DNA from: BOG-908 sp963795825 | GTDB lineage: Bacteria; Pseudomonadota; Alphaproteobacteria; Acetobacterales; Acetobacteraceae | Length of the DNA: 64,000 nt | NCBI GenBank assembly: GCA_963795825.1 | Contig: CAWCIW010000001.1 | Span: forward strand, 186,001-250,000 | Reading direction: 5' to 3' | Shown here: in pieces, positions 1 to 9,275 of the stretch | Numbering within the stretch: the first letter of the stretch is position 1 | Layout: the number at the start of each line of letters is the position of its first letter | Notes under the pieces: generated by a model | Seen by the model: only the letters and a program-made list of their open reading frames with translations | What the model was told of the DNA's origin: nothing | The model's database searches: none | Translations under genes and position numbers: made by a program

Positions 1-531
1 GCTGCGCGCCAAAACCTCCAACCCCGCCGTATGCGTCGTCAACCGACGCAACTGCCGCCCGTCGAACACCAGCGCCGCCCCCTGGCACGCATGGGTCTGC
101 GTCACCACCAGCGTCTCCAACGCAATCGCCGTCATGCCATCTACCGCGCCGCCCAATCCCCCAGCCGGTATCGCCTCCCGATACGTGCCAGGCGGCGGAG
201 ACACCCGCTGCACAACCGGCGACCCGCCCGCATACCCGATCGCCAGATCGTAATCCTTGCCGGAAATACGCCCATGTTCGGTATAGGCGCGCGGCACCAG
301 CGTCGCGCCGGACACCGCACCCTGCGCATCGCCCTCCACTCGCCCATGCACCAGGAAATCCGCCAGCCCCACGGTGCGCGCGCGCAGCCCCGCGTCGTAC
401 GATGTGGCGTCCAGCCTGAGACAGTAATCGACGTCGAAAAACGCTATGCCGCGCAAACGTGCCGTGTAGTGCAGCAGCGTTGCCGCGTGGGCGGGAATGG
501 TCATGCAAAATAGAACAACTAAAATGCGCAT
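1..531 (-). CDS. DUF3108-family secreted protein (3' end outside window)
   Basis: The first 177 codons are present and the reading frame is still open at base 1, so the C-terminus lies outside the window. The product starts MRILVVLFCMTIPAHA, a short signal peptide ending in AHA, so it is probably exported. The next stretch, LHYTARLRGIAFF, followed by alternating short strands and a Thr-Ala-Gly-Leu segment, resembles DUF3108 proteins, whose function is unknown. The start at 531 was chosen because it gives the signal peptide; a second Met at codon 10 is possible. The overlapping plus-strand reading is an Arg-rich shadow. Confidence 0.7.
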   Translation of the reverse strand, partial: MRILVVLFCMTIPAHAATLLHYTARLRGIAFFDVDYCLRLDATSYDAGLRARTVGLADFLVHGRVEGDAQGAVSGATLVPRAYTEHGRISGKDYDLAIGYAGGSPVVQRVSPPPGTYREAIPAGGLGGAVDGMTAIALETLVVTQTHACQGAALVFDGRQLRRLTTHTAGLEVLARS

Positions 532-548
532 TGGAAATCCCAAAGAAA

Positions 549-717
549 GCAAGCAGTCCTTTTTTGAAAAAAAGGACCAAAAAACTTTTGCTTCCCCGCT
601 TGCACCGAGGCTCCCGCAGGTTCTGCAAATACGCGCGCTGGCACAGTAGATCACCACCTTCGTGCAGGCGTCATAGCAAAAGTTTTTTGCTTCTTTTTTT
701 CAAAAAAGAAGGCCTTC
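549..717. repeat. Palindromic element E1 (complete, TTGAA type)
   Basis: Left arm CAGTCCTTTTTTGAAAAAAA and an inverted right arm ending AAAGAAGGCCTTC enclose about 70 bases with a GGTTCTGC centre. The two arms belong to different stem types (GTCC and CTTC). The element fills the gap between the DUF3108 gene and the MFS gene. Confidence 0.9.
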
Positions 718-729
718 ATTGCCTGGCCT

Positions 730-2298
730 CTACCCCCGCAACTTCCGATCCGGCATAAACAGCATCACCACGAACGCACTCGCGGTCACCAAAGCCGCCG
801 CCGCAAACGTCCAGGCCAGCGCATGCCCATACGCCGTAACCACGAGCAGCCGCTCCGCCACCGGCAACGCCCGCAAATGCGCCAACCCCAAATTCAGCGG
901 CGACCCGCCCGAACCCGACGGCAGCCTCGCCCGCAACGTCGCCGCCAGTATAGTGCCGGATACCGCCACCCCGAACGCCCCGCCGAGCGAGCGGAAAAAC
1001 GCCATCGTGGCCGTGGCCACGCCCATGTCGGCCGGCGCTACAGCGCTCTGCACCGCCGTGGTGATGTTCGGCATCACCAAACCCAGCCCCAGGCCCAGCA
1101 CCGCCAGCAGCGCGTCGAACCCGTTGGCCGATACGCCGGCCAGAACCGCCGCCGTCAGCCCCGCATAGGCCAGCGTGCCGATAGCCAGCCCGCTCACCGG
1201 AAAACGCTTCAGCTTGCCGGTCCGCGTGACCATGCGGCCGCCGATGACCGAGCTGATGATCAGCCCGCCCATCAGCGGCGCCATGCGCAGCCCCGCTTCC
1301 GTGGCGGACGTCGAAAACACCAGTTGGAAAAACAGCGGCACGAACACCAAGCTGCCGAACAACGCTGCCGTGGTCATCGACAATGCCGTCACGCCACAGC
1401 TATACACCCGGTCCGCGAACAGCCGCGCCGGCAGCGCCGGCTCGATGGCATGCCGCTCCACCGGCACCAGCAGCGCCAAAAGCGCCAGCGTCAGCACCCC
1501 CAGCCCAATGATCTGCGGCGAGCCCCAGCCATAGACCGACCCGCCCCAGCTCAGCAGCAACAGCCCGGAGCACGTGGCCCCGATCAGCAGCCCGAATCCC
1601 GCGAAATCCACGCTGCGCGACAAGGTCGGCTGCCGCCGCGGCAGGCTGATGGCCAGGATCGCCACCGCGGCCACCCCCACCGGCAGGTTCAAATAAAAGA
1701 TCCACGGCCAAGACGCCGCATCCGTGATGATGCCCCCCAGCAACGGCCCGGCCACGCTGCACAGCGCGAACACCGCCGCAATCAGCCCCTGATACCGCCC
1801 GCGCTCCCGCGGCGAGACCAGGTCCGCGATCGACGTCTGCGTCAGCGTGATAAGCCCGCCGGCGCCCACGCCTTGCACCGCCCGCGCGCCGATCAGCATC
1901 CCCATGCTGTGCGCCGCGCCGCATAGCAGCGAGCCGCCCAGGAAAATCCCGATCGAGGTGAAAAACGCCGCCCGCCGCCCGAACTGGTCCGAAAGCCGGC
2001 CGTAGAGCGGCGTGCTCGCGGTCGACGCCACCGCGAACGCGGTCACCACCCAGGACAGATGCGCCAGCCCGCCCAGGTCACTCACGATCTGCGGCAGCGC
2101 CGGCCCCACGATATTGCCGTCCAACGACGCCAACGCCAGCACCAGCATCAGCCCGGCCATCGCCTGGCGTATCTGCGCCGGTGTCGCCCGGGAGGGCGCC
2201 TCGCTTATGGCCCGGGAGGGCGCCTCGCTTATGGCCCGGGAGGGCGCCTCGCTCACCGCCCGGGCAGGCGCGTCGCTCCGCGTGTCGCTATCGCTCAT
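730..2298 (-). CDS. MFS multidrug exporter, DHA2 (EmrB/QacA-like) family
   Basis: This is a 522-residue integral membrane protein with about 14 hydrophobic segments, as expected for DHA2 drug/proton antiporters. Family motifs are visible: LASLDGNIVGPALP in the first helix, the loop motif GRLSDQFGRR, and the helix-5 motif region around LCSVAGPLLGG. The substrate cannot be told. The ATG at 2298 overlaps the TGA of the upstream hydrolase gene (ATGA), so translation is probably coupled; this favours 2298 over the longer start at 2340. The hydrophilic N-terminus carries an 8-residue repeat (EAPSRAIS) encoded by 24-base tandem DNA repeats. Confidence 0.92.
   Translation of the reverse strand: MSDSDTRSDAPARAVSEAPSRAISEAPSRAISEAPSRATPAQIRQAMAGLMLVLALASLDGNIVGPALPQIVSDLGGLAHLSWVVTAFAVASTASTPLYGRLSDQFGRRAAFFTSIGIFLGGSLLCGAAHSMGMLIGARAVQGVGAGGLITLTQTSIADLVSPRERGRYQGLIAAVFALCSVAGPLLGGIITDAASWPWIFYLNLPVGVAAVAILAISLPRRQPTLSRSVDFAGFGLLIGATCSGLLLLSWGGSVYGWGSPQIIGLGVLTLALLALLVPVERHAIEPALPARLFADRVYSCGVTALSMTTAALFGSLVFVPLFFQLVFSTSATEAGLRMAPLMGGLIISSVIGGRMVTRTGKLKRFPVSGLAIGTLAYAGLTAAVLAGVSANGFDALLAVLGLGLGLVMPNITTAVQSAVAPADMGVATATMAFFRSLGGAFGVAVSGTILAATLRARLPSGSGGSPLNLGLAHLRALPVAERLLVVTAYGHALAWTFAAAALVTASAFVVMLFMPDRKLRG
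2186..2268. repeat. 24-bp coding minisatellite in the MFS gene
   Basis: The unit GGGAGGGCGCCTCGCTTATG plus four bases occurs about three and a half times. It encodes the SEAPSRAI repeats in the cytoplasmic N-terminal tail of the exporter. Units are nearly identical, which suggests recent slippage and a copy number that could vary between strains. Confidence 0.85.
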
Positions 2299-3122
2299 GC
2301 CACCCCATGCGACTTGAACCAGGCCAGCGCATCCGCCCAACCCTGCTCCGCCGCAGCCTTGTTGTAAGTAGCGCGGTAATCCGCATGGAACCCATGCCCC
2401 GCATCCGGAAACAGCTTGATCTCCACAACATGCCCTGCATCGCGCGCCACCTGCGCCGCCGCCTGCACATCGGCTGGATGGATACTGTCATCCTTGCCGC
2501 CATACAGCCCCAGCAACGGACAGCGCAGCCCAGCCGCCAGATCCGTCGGCGTGCGCGGCTGTATAGGCGACGTGGCGCCCTTCACCGGCCCATACCAGGC
2601 GACCGCCGCGCGCAGATGCGGATTATGCTCGGCATACAGCCACGTATCCCGCCCACCCCGACAAAATCCCGTAACCCCCAGCCGCGCCGCATCGCCCTTG
2701 TTCGCCTCGGCCCAGGCCACCGTGCTGTCCAGATCGTTCAGCATCACCCCGTCCGGCGCCTTGGAAATCACCTTCGCCACGATCTCGTGCGGATCGGTCA
2801 TCTTCGAAAGATCCGCAATGCGCGCATACAACTCCGGCGCCACCGCCAGATAGCCCAGCTTCGCAAACCGGCGGCACACATCCTTGATGTATTCGTGCAC
2901 GCCGAAAATCTCCTCGATCACCAATATGATCGGGAACGGTCCCGCCCCTTGCGGACGCGCGAAATACGCCGGGATCGGGCCGTTCGGCGTGCTGACCTGC
3001 GCCTCGCCGGCCTCCAGTCCGGCCGCATCCGTGTGGATCGGCGCCTCCGCCGCGCGCGCTACGGCCAGGGTGAAGCCGGTCATCAGCGTGGACATCAGCA
3101 GGGTGCGGCGATCTAGGGGCAT
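2295..3122 (-). CDS. Exported dienelactone hydrolase family protein
   Basis: This 275-residue alpha/beta hydrolase starts MPLDRRTLLMSTLMTG and has a Tat- or Sec-type signal ending near ARA (residue 24), so it is probably periplasmic. The dienelactone hydrolase catalytic set is visible: Glu in VIEEIFG (about 70), the nucleophile Cys154 in GFCRGG, Asp in GGKDD (about 211) and His243 in AGHGFH. The family opens cyclic ester bonds, but the substrate here is unknown. Its TGA overlaps the ATG of the MFS exporter, so the two probably form an operon. A role in handling exported aromatic compounds is only a guess. Confidence 0.9.
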   Translation of the reverse strand: MPLDRRTLLMSTLMTGFTLAVARAAEAPIHTDAAGLEAGEAQVSTPNGPIPAYFARPQGAGPFPIILVIEEIFGVHEYIKDVCRRFAKLGYLAVAPELYARIADLSKMTDPHEIVAKVISKAPDGVMLNDLDSTVAWAEANKGDAARLGVTGFCRGGRDTWLYAEHNPHLRAAVAWYGPVKGATSPIQPRTPTDLAAGLRCPLLGLYGGKDDSIHPADVQAAAQVARDAGHVVEIKLFPDAGHGFHADYRATYNKAAAEQGWADALAWFKSHGVA

Positions 3123-3145
3123 GCGGGAAACTCCAGGTTAGCAAG

Positions 3146-3312
3146 GCAAGTAGTCCTTTTTTGAAAAAAAGGACCAAAAAACTTTTGCGTTCCCCGCGGC
3201 ATATCCGCCCGCGCTGGTTCTGCCAGAGCGAGCGTTGCGGAATCACGCGAGGCGTCGGGGCAGGCGTCGGAGCAAAAGCTTTTTGCTTCTTTTTCTCGAA
3301 AAAGAAGGCCTT
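3146..3312. repeat. Palindromic element E2 (complete, mixed type)
   Basis: Left arm TAGTCCTTTTTTGAAAAAAA, centre GCTGGTTCTGCCAGAGCG, and right arm with AAAAGCTTTTTGCTTC and AAAAAGAAGG. It ends two bases before the icd stop codon and begins 23 bases from the hydrolase start. Confidence 0.9.
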
Positions 3313-3314
3313 TC

Positions 3315-4529
3315 TTACTTCATCGCCTTCTGCAAATTCGCATCGATCCGCGCCAGAAAATCCTGCGTATTCATCCAAGGCTGCGCCGGCCCCACCAGTA
3401 TCGACAAATCCTTCGTCATCGCCCCGCTCTCCACCGTCTCCACACAAACCCGCTCCAAAGTCTCCGCAAACGCCGTCACATCCGGCGTGTCGTCGAACCG
3501 CCCGCGATAGATCAGCCCGCGCGTCCACGCAAAGATCGACGCGATCGGATTGGTACTGGTCTCGCGCCCGCGCTGGTGCTCGCGATAATGCCGCGTCACC
3601 GTCCCATGCGCCGCTTCGCTTTCGATCACGCTGCCATCAGGGCTCATCAGAACACTCGTCATCAAACCCAGCGAGCCAAACCCCTGCGCCACGATGTCGC
3701 TCTGCACGTCACCGTCATAATTCTTGCAAGCCCACAAATACCCGCCCGACCATTTCAGCGCGCTCGCCACCATATCGTCGATCAGCCGATGCTCATACGT
3801 AAGCCCAAGCTGCTTGTAGCGGTCGGCGAACTCCTTATCGAACACCTCCTGGAACACATCCTTGAACATGCCGTCATAGGCCTTCAGGATGGTGTTCTTG
3901 GTCGAGAGATAGACCGGATATTCCCGCAGCAGCCCGTAATTGAAACTGGCGCGCGCAAACCCCTCGATCGAGGCGCGCGTATTATGCTGCGCCATCGCCA
4001 CGCCGGGGCCCTTGAAATTGTGCAGCTCGTAGATCTGCGTCTCCGACCCGTCATCCGGCTCGTAAACCATCGTCACCCGGCCAGGCCCAGGGATCTTCGT
4101 CTCCGCCGCGCGATAGATATCGCCGTAAGCATGGCGCCCGATCACGATCGGCTTCGTCCAATGCGGCACCAGGCGCGGCACGTTGTGGCAGATGATCGGC
4201 TCGCGGAAGATCGTGCCGTCGAGGATGTTGCGTATCGTGCCGTTCGGGCTGCGCCACATGCGCTTCAGCTTGAACTCGCTCACCCGCGCCTCGTCCGGCG
4301 TGATCGTCGCGCATTTCACGCCCACGCCGTACTGCTTGATGGCGAGCGCCGCGTCGATCGTCACCTGGTCGTCGGTCTGGTCGCGATATTCGATGCCGAG
4401 ATCGTAGTATTTCAGATCGATCTCGAGATACGGCAGGATCAGCTTGTCCTTGATGAACCCCCAGATGATGCGGGTCATCTCGTCGCCGTCGAGCTCGACG
4501 ACGGGCGTCTTCACGCGGATCTTGGCCAT
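3315..4529 (-). CDS. icd: NADP-dependent isocitrate dehydrogenase
   Basis: The 404-residue product is the homodimeric, eukaryotic-like (type II) isocitrate dehydrogenase typical of alphaproteobacteria. It oxidatively decarboxylates isocitrate to 2-oxoglutarate in the TCA cycle, producing NADPH. The N-terminus MAKIRVKTPVVELDGDEMTR and the substrate-loop motif SPNGTIRN (near residue 95) are diagnostic. Length is full and no internal break is seen. It is transcribed alone, with element E2 directly downstream. The start at 4529 gives the canonical N-terminus. Confidence 0.97.
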   Translation of the reverse strand: MAKIRVKTPVVELDGDEMTRIIWGFIKDKLILPYLEIDLKYYDLGIEYRDQTDDQVTIDAALAIKQYGVGVKCATITPDEARVSEFKLKRMWRSPNGTIRNILDGTIFREPIICHNVPRLVPHWTKPIVIGRHAYGDIYRAAETKIPGPGRVTMVYEPDDGSETQIYELHNFKGPGVAMAQHNTRASIEGFARASFNYGLLREYPVYLSTKNTILKAYDGMFKDVFQEVFDKEFADRYKQLGLTYEHRLIDDMVASALKWSGGYLWACKNYDGDVQSDIVAQGFGSLGLMTSVLMSPDGSVIESEAAHGTVTRHYREHQRGRETSTNPIASIFAWTRGLIYRGRFDDTPDVTAFAETLERVCVETVESGAMTKDLSILVGPAQPWMNTQDFLARIDANLQKAMK

Positions 4530-4672
4530 GTCTCGTCCTTGCCTGTTTGCCGCGTGATTTGCCCCTCCGCCGCCACAGGAGCAAGATCACCTGGGCGCCG
4601 AACCGCAGGACGCCACGCCACGCCACCCCAAACCTATTAATTCAACCCCCCAAAAAGCGCAATATATCTCCC

Positions 4673-4894
4673 ATGCTAACCCAGACACATGCCGGCCAAT
4701 CCGCCCGTGTCGCATCGACCGACTGGCGCACGCGCACTTCGCAGATCTTCTCCGAGGCCCTCGGCGCATCCTCCCTGAGCCTGATCGTAGCCACCGGGTC
4801 CGGCCTGCTGGGGGCCGACCGCGGGCTGCAAGGCTGGCTCAGCGTCGGCGCGCTGTTCACCTGGGGTGCGCTCCGCGCCGCCAAAATCCTGTAG
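4673..4894 (+). CDS. Small membrane protein of unknown function
   Basis: This is a 73-residue open frame starting MLTQTHAGQ. After a polar N-terminal third, the segment from about residue 30 (LGASSLSLIVATGSG) to the end is hydrophobic enough for one or two membrane spans. I do not recognise a family. It lies 11 bases upstream of another small membrane protein gene on the same strand, so the two may be co-transcribed, divergently from icd. The start was placed at 4673 because longer readings run into the non-coding icd leader. Confidence 0.5.
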   Translation: MLTQTHAGQSARVASTDWRTRTSQIFSEALGASSLSLIVATGSGLLGADRGLQGWLSVGALFTWGALRAAKIL

Positions 4895-4905
4895 GTCCCC
4901 ACCGT

Positions 4906-5220
4906 TTGAAGCCGTGGACGAGCGGAGACATCGTCTCGATCTGCTGCGCCATTCTCTACGTTCCGCTCGGCCTCGCCGTCCAGCCGCGCTACCGCACCGC
5001 CCGCGGCTGGATCGAGCTGCTGGGAACCGGCCTCTCGCTCGGCACCCTCCTGATGGTCCTGCTGGACCCGCTCCGCCAGGTCGCCGGCTTCGGCCAGTCG
5101 CTGCTGGCGATGGCGCTGGATGAGGGCAGGGCCACCCTGTGGTGGAGCGCCGCCATCGCCGCGATCTACCTGGTGCGCGAACTGTTCGAACGCGCCGCCC
5201 CCGTCCCAGCCAAACCCTGA
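4906..5220 (+). CDS. Small three-helix membrane protein of unknown function
   Basis: A 104-residue frame beginning with TTG (KPWTSGDIVSICC follows). Three hydrophobic stretches are visible at about residues 9-25, 36-55 and 80-92, so it is likely a small inner-membrane protein. No family was recognised. It follows the 73-residue gene by 11 bases, and a single repeat arm lies downstream. Only the TTG fits as a start within the open frame. Confidence 0.5.
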   Translation: MKPWTSGDIVSICCAILYVPLGLAVQPRYRTARGWIELLGTGLSLGTLLMVLLDPLRQVAGFGQSLLAMALDEGRATLWWSAAIAAIYLVRELFERAAPVPAKP

Positions 5221-5283
5221 GGCAACCTCCGCGCGCCGCGCGCTTTCACAGCCCGCCCGCCCTGTCGCGCGGTCCAGCCCGGG

Positions 5284-5336
5284 AGCGAAACTTTTGCTCC
5301 TTTTGCCCAAAAAAGAAGGCCTTGCTTTCTTTCTCC
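5284..5336. repeat. Single arm H1 (degenerate, right orientation)
   Basis: GAAACTTTTGCTCCTTTTGC followed by CCAAAAAAGAAGGCCTTGC is a diverged right arm with no left partner. Its hairpin is imperfect (CTTTTGCCCAAAAAAG). Confidence 0.7.
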
Positions 5337-5353
5337 CATAGGAACGCAAGCAT

Positions 5354-7148
5354 TTGGACCAAGGCCTCGCCATAGGCGTGCTCTGCGTAGGCTTCGGCGG
5401 CCTGGCCGCCCAATGGATCGCCTGGCGCTACCGCCTGCCTGCCATCGTCCTGCTGTTCGTCGTGGGCCTCGCCGTGGGCCCCGGCCTCGGCCTGCTCCAC
5501 CCTACGGCCAGCCTCGGCCGCTTCCTCCAGCCCGCCGTGGGCCTGGCCGTCGCCATAGTGGTGTTCGAGGGCGGGCTCGGCCTCGAGCTCCGCGAACTCC
5601 GCGCCGCCGGCGAGGGCGTGCTCCGCCTCACAGCGGTGGCGTTGCCCATCAACTGGCTGCTCGGCTCGGCCGCCGCGCACTGGATCGGCGGGCTGGGCTG
5701 GGGTGCGGCCAGCCTGTTCGGCGCCATCACCGTCGTCACCGGCCCCACCGTGGTTCTCCCCCTGTTGCGCCACACCAGGCTGCAACGCCGCGCCGCCGCC
5801 TTTCTCAAATGGGAGGCCATCGTCAACGATCCGGTCGGCGCCGTGCTGGCCACGCTCGTGTTGCAGGCCCTGCTCGCCGCGCATGGCGGCGGCGGCGGCC
5901 TAGCAGTCGCCGGCCACCTCGCTTTGCGCATAGGCGTGGCCCTCGCCCTCTCCGCGGCATTGGGCATCGGCACCGCCTTCGCACTCCGCTGGCTCTTCCT
6001 GCGCGACCACATGCCGGAGCGCCTGAAAACTCCGGCGCTCCTGGTCTGCGCCATGACGGTCTACGCCCTGGCGAACCTGGCCCTCGAAGGCGCAGGCCTC
6101 GCCGCCGCCACCATCCTCGGCGTAGCGCTCGCCAATCTGGGCGTGCCAGGCCTGTCCGAACTGCGGCGGTTCAAGGAATCGCTCGTCGTCCTGATCGTCT
6201 CCGGCCTGTTCATCCTGCTCACCGCGGACCTCAGCCGCGCCACGCTGGCGGGCCTCTCCTGGCCGGTCGGCGGGCTCACTCTGGCCGTGCTGTTCGTGGT
6301 CCGCCCCGCGGCGATCTGGCTCGCCACGTTCCGCAGCGGCCTGTCCACCGCCGAGCGCGCGCTGGCCGCCTGGGTGGCGCCGCGCGGCATCGTGGCCGCC
6401 GCCGTGGCAGGCGTCGCCGGGCTGAAACTGCAAAGCGCGGGCTATGCCGGCGCCAACCTCATCGTGCCCTGCGTGTTCGCGGTGATCGCCGCCACCATGG
6501 TGCTGCACGGCTTCACCCTGCGCCCGCTCGCCCGCCGCCTGAAACTCACCCTCAGCGACGCCCCCGGCCTGGCCATCCTCGGCGCGTCCGACTGGACCAC
6601 GGACATGGCCGCCTGCCTCAACCAGGCGGGCATACCAACCCTTCTGATCGACATCTTCCCCGGCGCGCTGGATGGCGCCCGCGAAGCCGGCACGCCGGTG
6701 CTGCAGGCAGAGCTGCTCTCCGATGCCGGCATGGAAGCGCTCGACGGCCGCGCCGTGGACTACCTGATCTGCACCACCCCGGATGCGATCTACAACGGCA
6801 CGGTATGCGCCCGCCTGGCGCCCGAGCTGGGCCGCGAGCGTGTGTTCCAGGTCAGCCCCGGCGCCCGCCGGCTTAACGAGCGGCGCGGACTCTCCCGCGA
6901 GTCGCGCGGCAAGGTGCTGGGCGAGGCGTCCTGGGACGTGTCGCTGTTCGAGGAGCTGTATACCCAGGGCTTCCGGTTCCGCCTGACCGAAGCAGAGACC
7001 GGCATCGACGACATGCGCGTGCTCGGCGTGCAGGCGGATGGCGCGCTCACCGTGTTCTCCGCCGAAGCGGCGGAGAACTCTCGAGGCGGAGCGGGTGCTG
7101 GTGTTTGCCGCGTCTGCTGCGCCGCCTGTGGCCGGGGAGGGCGGGTAG
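5354..7148 (+). CDS. Cation/proton antiporter, CPA family (frameshifted near the 3' end)
   Basis: This TTG-started membrane protein has about 12 hydrophobic segments in the first 400 residues. The antiporter core motifs FEGGLGL, TGPTVVLPLLR and NDPVGAV (with a conserved Asp) resemble NhaP/CPA1-type Na+(K+)/H+ antiporters. A cytosolic part (about residues 405-590) starts LAILGASDWTTDMAACL, a Rossmann/TrkA-N-like regulatory domain. Near 7077 the frame is broken: after GCGGAG the family-like C-terminus LEAERVLVFAASAAPP continues in another frame to a TAG at 7146-7148. The uncorrected frame instead runs into element E3. AGGAA lies upstream of the TTG. Confidence 0.82.
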
Positions 7149-7149
7149 G

Positions 7150-7318
7150 AAGGAAGGCCTTCTTTTTCGAGAAAAAGAAGCAAAAAGCTTTTGCTACGAC
7201 GCCTGCACAAGGATTTGGCTATTATTGCAGCCACATCGACTTGCAATAAGAGCGTAGGCTGTGGGGCAGGCGTCGGAGCAAAAGCTTTTTGGTCCTTTTT
7301 CTCGAAAAAGGACTGCTT
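7150..7318. repeat. Palindromic element E3 (complete, CGAG type)
   Basis: Left arm AAGGCCTTCTTTTTCGAG with CTTC/GAAG stem, and right arm with the GTCC/GGAC stem. The arms continue as GACGCCTGC and GCAGGCGTC around the centre. It starts one base after the corrected antiporter stop. Confidence 0.92.
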
Positions 7319-7437
7319 CTTGCTCGTCTAGCATGTGTCAGTCTAAACCTCGTTTGGTATTATCTCGTGCTGTCACGCGCAGGCTGGATGCAGGCCCGGC
7401 CTTGGCTTTACTGTTCCGGCATACGGAGACCCAGCCG

Positions 7438-8019
7438 ATGAGAGACCTCATACTCGTAATGACGATGTCGCTAGACGGCTTCGTCAGCGACATCGACGGC
7501 GGCATCGCCTGGATGTTCAACGGCGACCAGGCGGCACGCGCCTGGAGGCTGGCCGTCGTGTCGGAGGCCGGGCTGCACATCATGGGCAGCCGCACCTTCC
7601 GCGACATGGCCGCGCACTGGCCCGCCTCCACGGACATCTTCGCGCCGGCGATGAACCAGATCCCCAAAGCGGTATTCTCCGCCCAGGGCGAAGCGATCCT
7701 CCCGCCCGCCACCGACGCGTCGCAGCCGGCAAGCGCAGGCTGGGCCGAGGCATACGTCGCCCGCGGCGATCTCGCGACGGAAATCGCAAAACTCAAGACA
7801 GCGCCTGGCAAACCGGTCGTGGCACATGGCGGCGCCACCTTCGCGCGCAGCCTCCTGGCAAGCGGCCTGGTCGACCAGCTCAACCTCGTGATCTGTCCGG
7901 TGGCGCTGGGCCAGGGCCGCCCGATATTCACCGGCCTCGCCGAGCAGAAGCGTTTCACCCTGGTGAGCTCGCAAGCCTTTCCGCGCGGTGCAATAGCGCA
8001 AATCTACCGCCCTGCCTGA
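7438..8019 (+). CDS. DHFR/RibD-C-like reductase
   Basis: The 193-residue product starts MRDLILVMTMSLDGFVSDID, the hallmark N-terminus of the COG0262 dihydrofolate reductase/RibD C-terminal family. These are NAD(P)H-binding reductases of mostly unknown substrate. The motif VVAHGGATFARSLLASGLVDQL (shown here as GGATF plus LVDQL) near residue 125 and the later LGQGRPIF also fit. The start at 7438 was chosen for this N-terminus. The stop faces the outer-membrane protein gene across 12 bases, where the short palindrome ACCGGGCCGGT could end both transcripts. Confidence 0.85.
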   Translation: MRDLILVMTMSLDGFVSDIDGGIAWMFNGDQAARAWRLAVVSEAGLHIMGSRTFRDMAAHWPASTDIFAPAMNQIPKAVFSAQGEAILPPATDASQPASAGWAEAYVARGDLATEIAKLKTAPGKPVVAHGGATFARSLLASGLVDQLNLVICPVALGQGRPIFTGLAEQKRFTLVSSQAFPRGAIAQIYRPA

Positions 8020-8031
8020 CCGGGCCGGTCG

Positions 8032-8838
8032 CTAGAACCGGAACGCGAAACTCATATACGCCTCGATCGGCGGCGCATACCTGTTCAGCCCGGCATACGC
8101 GCCGAACGACACCAGCGACACCGGGCTGAGCGCATACGCAAGACCCAGATCGGCGGTGTACAACGCCGGCGTGCGCGCATCCGTGCCGCTCTGGGCATAG
8201 GCATCGACCAGCACGGTAACCTTGCCGAACGACCGGCTCAGCGACACGGCTTCCGCATAGGTGAAATGATGGCCGGTATCGGCCTGGTTCTTCAGCAGGT
8301 CGATCTCCTGCTGCACCTGCAACGTGAGTGCCAGCGGCAGCGCGGCCTGGGTCGGCAAGATGATGCTGTATTCTACCTGTCCGTTGCCGAAACCGGGCGT
8401 CGCCGTGGGTATCTTCACCCCGGCGATCACCGCTGCGGCGAAAATCTGCTGGTCATTGCCGTAGATGTTGTATTTGACCGCCGGCGTGATGTCGCCGAAC
8501 CCTGTTGCGCGCGCGACGCGGCCGTTCACGGCAACCGGAATGTTCAGCAGGCCGCCGATCTGCAATTGCAGTTCCAGATCGTGCTCCACGCCGTATTTCA
8601 GGACGGGATCGAGCGCCTGCCAGCTTTGCGTGTTGTTGCTTTGCACCACGTGCAGGGCGTCGCTCTCGATCTGGAAATACGTCTCCGCCACCGTGTAGGG
8701 CGAGTAGGTCCGGCCCGGCGTGTCGGCGTTGAAATCGCGCACCGGATCCTCCGCCTGGGCGGCCGGCGGCGCCGCCAGGCAGAGGGCGAGGGCGCCCCAT
8801 CGCGCCGCCGCCTGGGCATCTGTGCTGATCGGTCGCAT
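8032..8838 (-). CDS. Outer-membrane beta-barrel protein (transporter-like, MetA-degradation family)
   Basis: A 268-residue protein with a signal peptide ending AAQA. The rest is rich in alternating hydrophobic strands and aromatic residues and ends in Phe (MSFAFRF), the usual outer-membrane barrel ending. Segments such as FGDITPAVKYNIYG and the overall size resemble the poorly characterised phenol/MetA-degradation 'transporter' barrels. I infer an outer-membrane channel; the substrate is unknown. The start at 8838 (MRPISTDAQ) gives a better signal peptide than 8865. Confidence 0.7.
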   Translation of the reverse strand: MRPISTDAQAAARWGALALCLAAPPAAQAEDPVRDFNADTPGRTYSPYTVAETYFQIESDALHVVQSNNTQSWQALDPVLKYGVEHDLELQLQIGGLLNIPVAVNGRVARATGFGDITPAVKYNIYGNDQQIFAAAVIAGVKIPTATPGFGNGQVEYSIILPTQAALPLALTLQVQQEIDLLKNQADTGHHFTYAEAVSLSRSFGKVTVLVDAYAQSGTDARTPALYTADLGLAYALSPVSLVSFGAYAGLNRYAPPIEAYMSFAFRF

Positions 8839-8960
8839 AAGTGGGGGCGCTTCCTTGCCGGACACACGCTCGCGGCGCGTGCGATACGGTTAGGAGCTTT
8901 TCGCCGGCCTTTACAGAGGCGAATCCAACCCGTCTTTGGGCTGACTCATCGGCAGAAAGG

Positions 8961-9130
8961 AAGGAAGGCCTTCTTTTTCGAGAAAAAGAAGCAAAAAGCT
9001 TTTGCTATGACGCCTGCACGACGATTTGGCTGTCAGTGCAGCCGCATCGACTTGCAACACGGAAGTGAGCGTTCGTGCAGGCGTCAGAGCAAAAGCTTTT
9101 TGGTCCTTTTTCTCGAAAAAGGACTGCTTT
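8961..9130. repeat. Palindromic element E4 (complete, CGAG type)
   Basis: Left arm has the CTTC/GAAG stem and the right arm the GTCC/GGAC stem. GACGCCTGCACGACG and CGTGCAGGCGTC extend the pairing toward the centre. It lies between two minus-strand genes. Confidence 0.92.
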
Positions 9131-9181
9131 CTTGCCTGCCTTGAACGCGTCGATCTCAACCTTGGTTGTTGGGAAACGCAC

Positions 9182-9210
9182 CCGCGCGCCTCGCCAGACG
9201 AGGCGCGCGG
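9182..9210 (-). terminator. Strong GC hairpin downstream of the S53 protease gene
   Basis: CCGCGCGCCTCG and CGAGGCGCGCGG form a perfect 12-bp stem with a 5-base loop, 65 bases past the protease stop. The U-run after it on the minus strand is short (TTT), so termination is plausible but not certain. Confidence 0.5.
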
Positions 9211-9275
9211 ATCAGGCACGGCGTCTCCGCGCCACCAGGCCCGCCACAATGGCCGGCCCGGCAGCGCTGCGATCG

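Noticed and set aside
31..513. Arg/His-rich plus-strand frame
   Set aside because: It is the antisense shadow of the DUF3108 gene; composition is typical of reversed GC-rich coding DNA.
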